Assembly: GCA_900541855.1 (NCBI GenBank)
Contig: UQLD01000025.1
Span: 1 to 37,045, forward strand
DNA from: an uncultured Collinsella sp.
GTDB taxonomy: Bacteria; Actinomycetota; Coriobacteriia; Coriobacteriales; Coriobacteriaceae
Length of the DNA: 37,045 nt
Reading direction: 5' to 3'
Positions 9,339 through 17,086 of the stretch are shown one piece after another. Numbering within the stretch: position 1 is the stretch's first letter; each line of letters starts with the position of its first letter. Made by a program: the position numbers and the translations under genes. A model generated the notes under the pieces. That model was not told where the DNA came from. It was given only the letters and a program-made list of their open reading frames with translations, and searched no databases.

Positions 9339-9362
9339 TTAAGGGGCCTCCGAGCCCCTTAA
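9339..9362. terminator. hairpin terminator after pncC
   Basis: TTAAGGGGC and GCCCCTTAA form a perfect 9-bp stem with the loop CTCCGA, eight bases after the pncC stop. The T tract is weak (AATT), so it may be only partly efficient. It separates the rnj-to-pncC run from recA. Confidence 0.6.
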
Positions 9363-9437
9363 TTGTGGAGATAGGGACCTTAGGCTCATTTGGCGTTTGT
9401 GCTGGTTGTAGATGTATTTTTGCCTGTCTTGTTCATA

Positions 9438-9496
9438 TTTGGTCATTTGTGGTCAAGCATTTGGTCAGTGTTTGGTCGGCGTTTGGTTGGGTTTTG
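9438..9496 (+). repeat. helically phased TTTGGTC repeats upstream of recA
   Basis: GGTC or GGTT cores begin at 9441, 9451, 9463, 9474 and 9485, mostly preceded by TTT, followed by a final TTTTGG near 9492. The steps are 10, 12, 11 and 11 bp, about one DNA turn, so the motifs lie on one face of the helix. The block ends about 35 bp upstream of the recA -35 element. No known factor is assigned. Confidence 0.6.
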
Positions 9497-9529
9497 GAAA
9501 GACCGCCTGCATATGATTGGCTTGAACGG

Positions 9530-9558
9530 TTGACCACGAACAGCCGTTCGTTTATTAT
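9530..9558 (+). promoter_or_regulatory. recA promoter
   Basis: TTGACC (9530-9535), a 17-bp spacer and TATTAT (9553-9558) match a housekeeping sigma promoter closely. A LexA box fills most of the spacer. Confidence 0.85.
9537..9550. promoter_or_regulatory. LexA (SOS) box in the recA promoter
   Basis: CGAACAGCCGTTCG is a full match to the Gram-positive/actinobacterial SOS box CGAAC-N4-GTTCG. It lies between the -35 and -10 elements, so bound LexA would block RNA polymerase. Confidence 0.92.
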
Positions 9559-9588
9559 CGATGCAGGTTGTTAAGAGGAGGGCTATTC

Positions 9589-10737
9589 ATGGCCAAGAAT
9601 TCAGGTCCCGTACGTACCGTTCATGCTCGCACGACGGGTAAAGAGCGCGATGAGATGATCGCCACCACCAAGGCCGAGATCGAGAAGAAATTCGGCCAGG
9701 GTTCCATCATGAGGTACGGCGACGGTGGCCCCGAGCTCGAGGTCGAGGCCATCCCTACGGGCGCTCTGGCACTCGATGTCGCTCTGGGTATCGGCGGTGT
9801 GCCGCGCGGCCGAATCGTCGAGATCTACGGTCCCGAGTCCTCCGGTAAGACGACGCTTTCGCTCGAGATCCTGGCCGAGGCCCAGGCAATGGGTGGCGTT
9901 GTGGCATTTATCGATGCCGAGCATGCGCTCGATCCCACGTATGCCGCGCGCATCGGCGTGGATATCGACGAGGTGCTCATTTCCCAGCCCGATACGGGTG
10001 AGCAGGCGCTTGAGATCGTTGACATGCTTGTGCGTTCCGGAGCCATCGATGCCATCGTTGTCGACTCCGTCGCCGCGCTGACCCCGCGTGCCGAGATCGA
10101 GGGAGAAATCGGCGACACTACGGTCGGTCTTCAGGCTCGCCTGATGAGCCAGGCGCTCCGCAAGCTCGCCGGCTCGCTGTCCAAGTCCAACACGACGTGC
10201 ATCTTCATTAACCAGCTGCGTGAGAAGATCGGCGTCATGTTCGGCAATCCCGAGACCACGACGGGCGGCCGCGCCCTTAAGTTCTTCTCTTCGGTGCGTA
10301 TCGACATTCGCCGCATCGACAGCATTAAGCTTAAGGACGAGGTTATCGGTAACCGCGTGCGCGCCAAGGTCGTTAAGAACAAGGTGGCAGCTCCGTTCCG
10401 TTCTGCTGAGTTCGACATCATGTATGGTACGGGCATCTCTAAGGAGGGCTCGATCTTGGACATGGCTGTCGAGTGCGGCATCTGCAAGAAGATGGGCTCC
10501 TGGTTTGCCTATGGCGAGGACAAGCTCGGCAACGGTCGCGAGGCCGCCAAGGCGTTCCTGCGCGAACACCCCGATTGCGCTGACGAGATTGAGCATAAGG
10601 TCCGCCTTGCCTGCGGGCTTGAGTTTGATGACGATGCTCCGTCCGAGGTCGAGCTGACCGATCAGCCCGCGCCTGAGGAGTTTGACGAGCTTTACGCCAT
10701 CGATGGTTCCGCCATGCTCGATGATGACGACGAGTAG
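9589..10737 (+). CDS. recA: recombinase RecA
   Basis: RecA forms ATP-dependent filaments on single-stranded DNA, drives strand exchange and stimulates LexA self-cleavage. The 382-residue protein has Walker A GPESSGKT at 81-88, FIDAEHALDP, the VVDSVAALTPRAEIEGEIGD loop L1 region and the INQLREKIGVMFGNPETTTGG L2 segment, followed by an acidic tail as usual. The ATG at 9589 is set by AGGAGG at 9576-9581; an in-frame TTG at 9568 lies upstream of that site and is rejected. The promoter is SOS-controlled (LexA box at 9537-9550). recX follows after 11 bp. Confidence 0.98.
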   Translation: MAKNSGPVRTVHARTTGKERDEMIATTKAEIEKKFGQGSIMRYGDGGPELEVEAIPTGALALDVALGIGGVPRGRIVEIYGPESSGKTTLSLEILAEAQAMGGVVAFIDAEHALDPTYAARIGVDIDEVLISQPDTGEQALEIVDMLVRSGAIDAIVVDSVAALTPRAEIEGEIGDTTVGLQARLMSQALRKLAGSLSKSNTTCIFINQLREKIGVMFGNPETTTGGRALKFFSSVRIDIRRIDSIKLKDEVIGNRVRAKVVKNKVAAPFRSAEFDIMYGTGISKEGSILDMAVECGICKKMGSWFAYGEDKLGNGREAAKAFLREHPDCADEIEHKVRLACGLEFDDDAPSEVELTDQPAPEEFDELYAIDGSAMLDDDDE

Positions 10738-10748
10738 CGGTTACGCTC

Positions 10749-11441
10749 ATGTCGTATACGGTGACCGAGGCTACGGTCGTCTTTCCCGATAAGAAGGCGG
10801 CCTCCTCGTTCTCGAGCGGGTATGCGTCTAAAAAGCCCTGCGCGCATATCGATTGTGAGCTTGAGGGCGGTTTTGAACGGTCCATTTGGATTCCCGTGCG
10901 GGTCGCGCGCCTGTATGTCAAAAACCGCCTCGATCTTCCCTGTGATTGGGACAACTTTCGTGAGGCGGTGCAGATCATCGAGCGTAAATGTGCACTTACC
11001 ATGGTGACCGAGATGTTATCGCGCCGCGAACATGCGACGGGTGAGGTCCGTGACAAGCTGGCTCGCTACGGCTTTCACCAGCCCGCGATCGATTTCGCCG
11101 TCGAGCGCGCCACCGAGTATCGCTTTTTAGACGAGAACCGCTTTTGCTCGTACTTTATCGAGGAACGCAAGCGGCGTGGTTGGGGACAGCGTAAAATCGA
11201 GACCGAGCTCAAGCGCCGTCATGTCGTGCTCGATGACATTCCCGGTTATCCCGAGGATTATTTTGCCGTCGAAGACGATTTGGCACGTGCGTCAGCCCTG
11301 CTCGCTAAGCGGCGTGTTCCAGAGACGCGCGGATTCGAAAAAATGGTTCGGTTTTTGATGGGCAAGGGCTTTTCGTATCACATCGCCGCCGATGCCGTTA
11401 AGGCACGTCTCGATGCCGAATGTGAGGAATGTGCGCTTTAG
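10749..11441 (+). CDS. recX: regulatory protein RecX
   Basis: RecX binds RecA filaments and limits or tunes their activity. The 230-residue product shows the helical triplet repeats of the family: LSRREHATGEVRDKLARYGF, then the FLDENRFCSYFIEERKRRGWGQRKIETELKRR segment (read in two parts), then a C-terminal repeat with MGKGFSYHIAADAVK. An N-terminal extension of about 80 residues is less conserved, as is common in actinobacteria. It lies 11 bp after recA with no promoter between, so it should share the SOS-controlled transcript. Confidence 0.88.
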   Translation: MSYTVTEATVVFPDKKAASSFSSGYASKKPCAHIDCELEGGFERSIWIPVRVARLYVKNRLDLPCDWDNFREAVQIIERKCALTMVTEMLSRREHATGEVRDKLARYGFHQPAIDFAVERATEYRFLDENRFCSYFIEERKRRGWGQRKIETELKRRHVVLDDIPGYPEDYFAVEDDLARASALLAKRRVPETRGFEKMVRFLMGKGFSYHIAADAVKARLDAECEECAL

Positions 11442-11503
11442 GCGTATGCGTTTTGTGGCCCTGCCGTTCACCGCGTTTTAGCTTCCGTACTGGGGCCATT
11501 TAT

Positions 11504-11532
11504 TTGACAGTTGTTGTGGTTCAACGTACGAT
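11504..11532 (+). promoter_or_regulatory. promoter for the rny transcript
   Basis: TTGACA (11504-11509), a 17-bp spacer and TACGAT (11527-11532) form a near-consensus promoter. The start site would fall near 11539, giving a leader of about 160 nt before rny. Confidence 0.8.
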
Positions 11533-11560
11533 AAACACTGTCATTTGCTTTGTGATATGT

Positions 11561-11669
11561 GCTCATCTGTGATGAGTTTGTTTATATGTTTATCTGTATC
11601 CGACCCGCATAAGCTGCGCCCATATTACTCAAATGTCGCGAGCCGTTCGTAAGGACGGTTCGCTTTGTT
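11561..11669 (+). promoter_or_regulatory. rny leader with two hairpins, each followed by a T-rich run
   Basis: CTCATC-TGT-GATGAG (11562-11576) is followed by TTTGTTTAT. A stronger stem, GCGAGCCGTTC against GGACGGTTCGC (11638-11663, loop GTAA, two G-U pairs), is followed by TTTGTTGTG. Both resemble attenuators or RNase landing sites inside the leader, after the promoter at 11504 and before the rny ribosome site. Function is inferred. Confidence 0.5.
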
Positions 11670-11698
11670 GTGTAACGAATCCATAAAAAGGAGTGAGC

Positions 11699-13249
11699 AT
11701 GCCTATCATCGCAGCGCTCGTTGGCATCGTTTTGGGTGCCATCGCCGCCATTGCCTACATGCGCACCGCCAAGCAGGGTAGTCTTCATGAGGCCGACGAA
11801 AAGATCCAGTCGGCACACGCACAGGCTGAGTCCCTGATCGGTGATGCAAAGCGTCAGGCCGAGACCCTCAAAAAAGAGGCTCTGCTCGAGGCTAAAGAGG
11901 AGATCATCAAGAACAAGCAGGCCGCCGAGGCCGAGGACAAGCAGCGTAAGAACGAGATTCGTACGCTCGAGAACCGTGTGATGCAGCGCGAGGAATCCCT
12001 CGACCGCCGCAACGACGCTCTCGACAAGCGCGAACATCAGCTGTCCAGCCAGGCCGGTCAGGTCGAGAAGCGTTCCCGTGAGCTCGAGGAGCTCTGCGCA
12101 AAGCAGACCTCCGAGCTCGAGCGTATCGCCGACCTTACCCGCGAGGACGCCCACAAGGAGCTCCTCGATAAGGTGCGCGGCGAGGTCACCCACGAGGCCG
12201 CCACGATCATTCGCGAGTCCGAGCAGCAGGTTCGCGCTGAGTGCCACAAGACCGCCCAGGAGATTCTGTCCCTGGCTATTCAGCGCTGCGCTGCCGACCA
12301 CACTGCCGAGGTCACCGTTACCTCCGTGCACATTCCCTCCGATGACCTCAAGGGCCGTATCATCGGTCGCGAGGGTCGCAACATCCGCACCTTCGAGCAG
12401 GTTTCCGGCGTCAACCTCGTGATCGACGACACGCCCGAGACCGTCGTTCTTTCGAGCTTCGACCCGGTCCGTCGTGAGACTGCCCGTGTCGCCCTCGAGA
12501 ATCTCATCGCCGACGGCCGCATTCACCCTGCCCGCATCGAGGAGATGTATCACAAGGCTGCCGACTTGGTTCAGCAGCGCGTGCGCGAGGCTGGCGAGCA
12601 GGCTGCCTTCGATACTGGCATCCACGACCTGCACCCCGAGATCGTCAAGACCCTTGGTGCCCTGCGCTACCGTACTTCGTTTGGTCAGAACGTGCTTCAG
12701 CACTCCCTAGAGGTCTCTGATCTGTGCGGCGTGATGGCTTCCGAGCTTGGCCTGGACGTTGTGACCGCCAAGCGCGCCGGCCTGCTGCACGACCTGGGCA
12801 AGGCAATCGACCACGACGTCGAGGGCCCGCATGCCGTCATCGGCGCCGAGCTTGCCCGCCGTTATGGCGAGAAGCCCGTTATCGTCCACGCTATCGAGGC
12901 TCACCATGCCGATGTCGACCCCAACACGGTGCTCGATGTCCTGGTACAGGCCGCCGATGCTGTCTCTGCCTCTCGCCCCGGTGCCCGTCGCGAGTCTGCC
13001 GAGAACTACATCAAGCGTCTTGAGAAGCTCGAGGAGATCGCCAACTCTCATGATGGCGTCGAGCGTACCTATGCCATGCAGGCTGGTCGCGAGGTCCATG
13101 TCATGGTTCAGCCGGACAAGATCTCCGATGCCCAGTCCACGGTCCTGGCTCACGATATCGCCCATCAGATTGAGGAAGAGATGGAGTATCCCGGTCAGGT
13201 GCGCGTCGTCGTGATTCGCGAGAGCCGCGCTGTCGATATCGCTAAATAA
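11699..13249 (+). CDS. rny: ribonuclease Y
   Basis: RNase Y is a membrane-anchored endoribonuclease that starts mRNA decay. The 516-residue protein has an N-terminal membrane helix (about residues 3-20), a long coiled coil (about 25-185), a KH RNA-binding domain with IIGREGRNIRTFE near 220 and a metal-dependent HD domain with LLHDLGKAIDHD near 362. The ATG at 11699 has AGGAG at 11689-11693; the upstream in-frame GTG (11693) overlaps that site and is unlikely. With RNase J at 276 the cell encodes both main Gram-positive RNases in this window. The next gene begins one base after the stop. Confidence 0.96.
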   Translation: MPIIAALVGIVLGAIAAIAYMRTAKQGSLHEADEKIQSAHAQAESLIGDAKRQAETLKKEALLEAKEEIIKNKQAAEAEDKQRKNEIRTLENRVMQREESLDRRNDALDKREHQLSSQAGQVEKRSRELEELCAKQTSELERIADLTREDAHKELLDKVRGEVTHEAATIIRESEQQVRAECHKTAQEILSLAIQRCAADHTAEVTVTSVHIPSDDLKGRIIGREGRNIRTFEQVSGVNLVIDDTPETVVLSSFDPVRRETARVALENLIADGRIHPARIEEMYHKAADLVQQRVREAGEQAAFDTGIHDLHPEIVKTLGALRYRTSFGQNVLQHSLEVSDLCGVMASELGLDVVTAKRAGLLHDLGKAIDHDVEGPHAVIGAELARRYGEKPVIVHAIEAHHADVDPNTVLDVLVQAADAVSASRPGARRESAENYIKRLEKLEEIANSHDGVERTYAMQAGREVHVMVQPDKISDAQSTVLAHDIAHQIEEEMEYPGQVRVVVIRESRAVDIAK

Positions 13250-13250
13250 C

Positions 13251-14336
13251 ATGAGCGACGCGAACGAGCTCATCTCATTTATCGCGTCGATGTCGGGGGA
13301 GGGCAACCTTCGCGTCGAGGAGAACCTTGGCGAGGGGTATGTCCGCCTCCGTGTTTCGGAGGCCGAGCGGCGCCAGGCAAAGCACGACATTCAGCATGTC
13401 GAGGATATCGTCATTGAAATGCTCCGTAATGCTCGCGATGCCGGCGCCGACAAGGTCTATCTCGCCACGACCAAGGAAGATGGCGTCCGCACGCTTGTCT
13501 TTCTGGACAACGGTTCGGGCGTTCCGCAAGATATGCAAGAGCGAATCTTCGATGCCCGTGTTACCTCCAAGCTCGAGAGCATGAAGATGGACCGTTGGGG
13601 CGTTCACGGTCGTGGCATGGCATTGTTTTCGATCAAGCAGAACACCGACGAAGCCCGTGTGGTCACGTCCGGTGTCGATCTTGGTTCAGCCTTTAAGGTG
13701 AGCGTTGCGGCCGACCGCCTCAGTGAGCGTGCCGATCAGTCCAGCTGGCCCCAGGCCGTCAAGGATGAGGACGGACGTTATGTCTGTGCTCGGGGCCCGC
13801 ATAATATTATTCGCGCTGCTTGTGAGTTTGCGCTCGAGGAGTTGCGTGGTTGCGATGTCTATCTTGGTTCTCCGTCTGAGATTGCCGCGACCCTTTATGC
13901 TCAGGCGTCAAGTCGGCTCGATACGTCGCGTCTCCTGTTCATTGATGACGAGAGCGAGCTTCCGGTTGTCGATCGTTTAGGCCTTGCCTCTGATGCCGAG
14001 GACTTTATCCGTATCTGTTCGGGTTTGGGTCTTGAGATGTCCGAGCGCACGGCCCATCGCATTTTGGCAGGGCAGATTAAGCCCGTTCGCGGTGTGACTG
14101 CGCGTCTGCTGCGCGAGCGTGACTCATCCTCGCATGCGCCGGCTCCTGTCGATCTTGCGAAAGATCGTCGCGGGCTACGTATTGCCAAGGATGACATGGC
14201 ACAGTTTTCGCGCGCTGTGGAACGCGACTTTAATGACCTTGCTGCCCGGTACTATCTCAACCTTTGCGGCGACCCAAAGATTCGCGTTTCGCGTGATCGA
14301 ATCACCGTGACCTTCGATCTTGCCAAAGAGGAATAG
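13251..14336 (+). CDS. GHKL-fold ATP-binding protein of unknown role
   Basis: The 361-residue protein has a clear Bergerat-fold ATP site: N box EMLRNARDAGADKV (about 62-75), G1 box DNGSGVP (about 87-93) and G2 box WGVHGRGMALFSI (about 117-129). This places it with the HSP90/MutL/GyrB/histidine kinase superfamily. No histidine kinase dimerisation helix, MutL endonuclease motif or membrane segment is visible. The C-terminal 200 residues are not recognised. The start is one base after rny with no ribosome site of its own, so translation is probably coupled to RNase Y. A link to RNA turnover or to SpoVS downstream is inferred from position only. Confidence 0.75.
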   Translation: MSDANELISFIASMSGEGNLRVEENLGEGYVRLRVSEAERRQAKHDIQHVEDIVIEMLRNARDAGADKVYLATTKEDGVRTLVFLDNGSGVPQDMQERIFDARVTSKLESMKMDRWGVHGRGMALFSIKQNTDEARVVTSGVDLGSAFKVSVAADRLSERADQSSWPQAVKDEDGRYVCARGPHNIIRAACEFALEELRGCDVYLGSPSEIAATLYAQASSRLDTSRLLFIDDESELPVVDRLGLASDAEDFIRICSGLGLEMSERTAHRILAGQIKPVRGVTARLLRERDSSSHAPAPVDLAKDRRGLRIAKDDMAQFSRAVERDFNDLAARYYLNLCGDPKIRVSRDRITVTFDLAKEE

Positions 14337-14340
14337 TGCC

Positions 14341-14369
14341 TTTACCGAGTCCACTCGGTACGATACAGT
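14341..14369 (+). promoter_or_regulatory. spoVS promoter with an embedded perfect palindrome
   Basis: TACCGAGTCCACTCGGTA (14343-14360) is an 8-2-8 inverted repeat. It overlaps a plausible promoter, TTTACC (14341-14346), 17 bp, TACAGT (14364-14369). The arrangement suggests a repressor operator. A terminator for the preceding gene is the alternative, but no T tract follows. The ribosome site GCAGGAG lies at 14396-14402. Confidence 0.5.
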
Positions 14370-14410
14370 TATTGCAGTTAAAACGTACTTTTAAACGCAG
14401 GAGTTTCTTC

Positions 14411-14728
14411 ATGGATTGCCTGAAGGTATCAAGCAAATCATCGCCCGCGTCCGTTGCCGGCGCCATCGCCGGCATGGTCAAGGATGGTGTACCCGTCAAC
14501 ATCCAGTGTGTCGGCGCTGGTGCGGTCAACCAGGCCATAAAGGCTGTGGCTATCGCGCGCGGTTTTTTGATTCCAACCGGTTTTGATATTTCCTGCGCGC
14601 CCGTGTTCTCCGACATCCTCATTAACGGGGAGTCGCGCACGGCCATCCGTCTTTCTATTTACGTTCACCAGATCAATCGAGCTGCTATGGATAACGTCGT
14701 CATGGATGATGTTAAGCCTGTGGCATAG
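14411..14728 (+). CDS. spoVS: stage V sporulation protein S (SpoVS) family, Alba-like
   Basis: SpoVS is a small Alba-like protein; in Bacillus it is needed for normal spore coat/cortex development and affects septation. The core LKVSSKSSPASVAGAIAGMV, then GAGAVNQAIKAVAIARGFL, matches closely. This copy has 105 residues against the usual 86 or so because of a C-terminal extension (HQINRAAMDNVVMDDVKPVA). The ATG follows GCAGGAG. A longer frame from 14336 would run through the promoter palindrome and is rejected. Coriobacteria are not known to sporulate, so the role here is likely cell division or another nucleic-acid function. The rny neighbourhood recalls Bacillus ymdA-ymdB-spoVS. Confidence 0.92.
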   Translation: MDCLKVSSKSSPASVAGAIAGMVKDGVPVNIQCVGAGAVNQAIKAVAIARGFLIPTGFDISCAPVFSDILINGESRTAIRLSIYVHQINRAAMDNVVMDDVKPVA

Positions 14729-14777
14729 CTTCTGCTTGCCTCGATTCGCCTCCCTTCCATCGTTAGGACTTATGCAC

Positions 14778-16148
14778 ATGGACCAGCGTGCCGTACGCGA
14801 TATTCTTGCCGGTAAAACCTACTTTATCCGCACCTTTGGCTGCCAGATGAATCAGCACGATTCCGAGCGCGTGAGCGGTCTGCTTGATTCGTATGGCTGT
14901 CTCATGGCGCTCGATCTTGAGCATGCCGATATCGTTGTCTTCATGACATGCTGTGTGCGTGAGGCCGCCGATACTCGCCTGTACGGTCAGTGCAATTCCT
15001 GTAAAAGCCTGCCGCCTTCGCCTTCGGGCAAGCGTGTGGTTGCTGTTGGTGGTTGCATCGCGCAGCGCGATGGCGAGGGCCTGCTCACCAACGTCGATAA
15101 CGTCAATGTTATCTTTGGCACGCATTCCATCGCGCATGTGGCCGAGCTCATTGCCGAGGCGTTCCTTGATGGTAAGCGTCATATCCGCACCAATGAGCAT
15201 GAGGATACGGATGCCATGAGCATGCCGTGGCATCGCGAGACCCAGTATCACGCTTGGGTGCCCATCATGACGGGCTGCAATAATTTCTGCACCTATTGCA
15301 TCGTTCCGTACGTGCGCGGTCGCGAAAAGAGCCGCCCCTTCGAGGAGATTGTCGACGAGGTGACTGGTTTGGTGCGCCAGGGCGTGCGTGAGATTACGCT
15401 GCTGGGTCAAAACGTTAACTCATATGGTCGCGATCTGTTTGGTAAGCCGCGTTTTGCCGATCTGCTGCGTGCCGTGGGCGATACGGGTGTGGAGCGCATC
15501 TTCTTTACGTCTTCGCATCCCAAGGATCTGCTGCCCGAGACCATCGACGCCATGGCCGAAACGCCTGCCGTTATGCCGCAGCTGCACTTGGCCGTCCAGT
15601 CAGGTTCGACGCGGATCCTCAAAGAGATGAATCGCCGTTATACACGCGAGGACTATTTGGGCCTGGTCGATCGCATTCGCAACCGTATGCCCGATATCGC
15701 GCTCTCGACCGACATTATCGTTGGCTTCCCGGGCGAGACTGAAGAAGACTTTGAGCAGACGCTTTCACTTGCCGAGACGGTCCGCTATGCCCAGGCCTAT
15801 ACCTTCATCTATTCCAAGCGCGCCGGTACCCCGGCCGCAGAGATTGAAGATCCTACGCCGCATGAGGTTATTCTCGAGCGTTTCAACCGCCTGGTTAAGG
15901 TTATCGAGACCACGGCACATGAGTATAACCAGGGTGAGCTTCATACTGTGGTGCCGGCGCTCATTGAGGGCACGAGCAAGAAGAACGATGCGGTCCTGCT
16001 GGGCAAGAGTCCCAAGAATCAGACCGTGCATGCGCCTATCCCCGAGGGTTACAGCATCGATCAGCTTGTTGGCAAGATCGTTGATGTTGACGTTGATGTT
16101 GCCAAGACCTGGTATTTGTCCGGCTCCATTGTGGGCGAGCCGCGCTAA
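14778..16148 (+). CDS. miaB: tRNA-2-methylthio-N6-dimethylallyladenosine synthase MiaB
   Basis: MiaB is a radical-SAM methylthiotransferase that modifies i6A37 in tRNAs reading UNN codons, acting after MiaA. The roughly 456-residue product has the UPF0004 cluster cysteines (FGCQMNQHDSE, MTCCVRE, VGGCIAQ), the SAM motif CNNFCTYC and a C-terminal TRAM domain. The start is probably ATG 14778, nine bases after AGGA; ATG 14772 is too close to that site. An in-frame extension back to 14583 overlaps spoVS and is rejected. miaA overlaps its stop (TAATG). Confidence 0.96.
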   Translation: MDQRAVRDILAGKTYFIRTFGCQMNQHDSERVSGLLDSYGCLMALDLEHADIVVFMTCCVREAADTRLYGQCNSCKSLPPSPSGKRVVAVGGCIAQRDGEGLLTNVDNVNVIFGTHSIAHVAELIAEAFLDGKRHIRTNEHEDTDAMSMPWHRETQYHAWVPIMTGCNNFCTYCIVPYVRGREKSRPFEEIVDEVTGLVRQGVREITLLGQNVNSYGRDLFGKPRFADLLRAVGDTGVERIFFTSSHPKDLLPETIDAMAETPAVMPQLHLAVQSGSTRILKEMNRRYTREDYLGLVDRIRNRMPDIALSTDIIVGFPGETEEDFEQTLSLAETVRYAQAYTFIYSKRAGTPAAEIEDPTPHEVILERFNRLVKVIETTAHEYNQGELHTVVPALIEGTSKKNDAVLLGKSPKNQTVHAPIPEGYSIDQLVGKIVDVDVDVAKTWYLSGSIVGEPR

Positions 16149-17086
16149 TGGTTTCTTCCGGGGCAGGTCTTTCCGCCGTTGCGATCGTCGGTCCGACGGC
16201 GGTTGGTAAGAGTGATGTTGCCGACCGTTTGGCCGCTCGTCTTTCGTCCGAAGTACTGTCGTGCGATGCGATGCAAATCTATCGCGGCATGGACATCGGT
16301 ACCGCAAAGATGGCGCCCGATGAGTGTACGGCGCCGCTACGTCTCGTCGACATTGTAGAGCCGGGTGTGGCATATTCTGCTGCGCTTTATCAGGCTGACG
16401 CTCGCGCGCATGTTGAACGTCTCCTTGGCTCGGGGCGCCTGCCGGTTTTTTGCGGAGGTACGGGGCTGTATCTCAAGGCCGCCCTGGATGAGATGGACTT
16501 TCCCTCGGGTGAACTTGAGGACGATCGCCGTGTGGGTTATCAGGAACTTGCCGAGCGCATAGGCGAGGAAGAACTGCATGCCCTGCTTGCCGAGCGTGAC
16601 CCCGAGTCCGCTGCGGTCATCCACCCCCATAATGTTCGTCGCGTGATTCGGGCGCTCGAAATGCACGATGATGGTGTGTCCTACGCGCAGCAAAAGTCGC
16701 AGTTTAGTGTTCCGCGCGAGCATTATCATGCTCTATGGTTTGGTCTGACGCGTAATCGCGAGGTTCTCTACGAGCGCATTAACCTGCGTGTCGATCTGAT
16801 GTTTGAGCAGGGTCTTGTCGATGAGGTCCGCGGTCTTATGGACCAGGGGCTGGGAGATGCCCTGACGTCGATGCAGGCAATTGGTTATAAAGAGATCATT
16901 GATGCTTTCAATGGCGTGATTTCTATGGATGAGGCTCGCGAACTCATTAAGATGCGTTCGCGTCGCTATGCCAAACGTCAGCTTTCATGGTTTAAACGCG
17001 ATGACCGCGTCGTGTGGTTCGATATGGACGAGTTTACGATCGATGAGGTCGTTGAGGACATCCTGCATCGTATTGAGGCTGCCTAA
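16148..17086 (+). CDS. miaA: tRNA dimethylallyltransferase MiaA
   Basis: MiaA transfers a dimethylallyl group to N6 of A37 in tRNA, making the substrate of MiaB just upstream. The 312-residue protein has the P-loop GPTAVGKSD near residues 13-21, then SCDAMQIYRGMDIGTAK, the catalytic-region FCGGTGLY motif and C-terminal IKMRSRRYAKRQLSWFKRD. It overlaps miaB by one base (TAATG) and overlaps hflX the same way, so the three are translationally coupled. Confidence 0.96.
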   Translation: MVSSGAGLSAVAIVGPTAVGKSDVADRLAARLSSEVLSCDAMQIYRGMDIGTAKMAPDECTAPLRLVDIVEPGVAYSAALYQADARAHVERLLGSGRLPVFCGGTGLYLKAALDEMDFPSGELEDDRRVGYQELAERIGEEELHALLAERDPESAAVIHPHNVRRVIRALEMHDDGVSYAQQKSQFSVPREHYHALWFGLTRNREVLYERINLRVDLMFEQGLVDEVRGLMDQGLGDALTSMQAIGYKEIIDAFNGVISMDEARELIKMRSRRYAKRQLSWFKRDDRVVWFDMDEFTIDEVVEDILHRIEAA

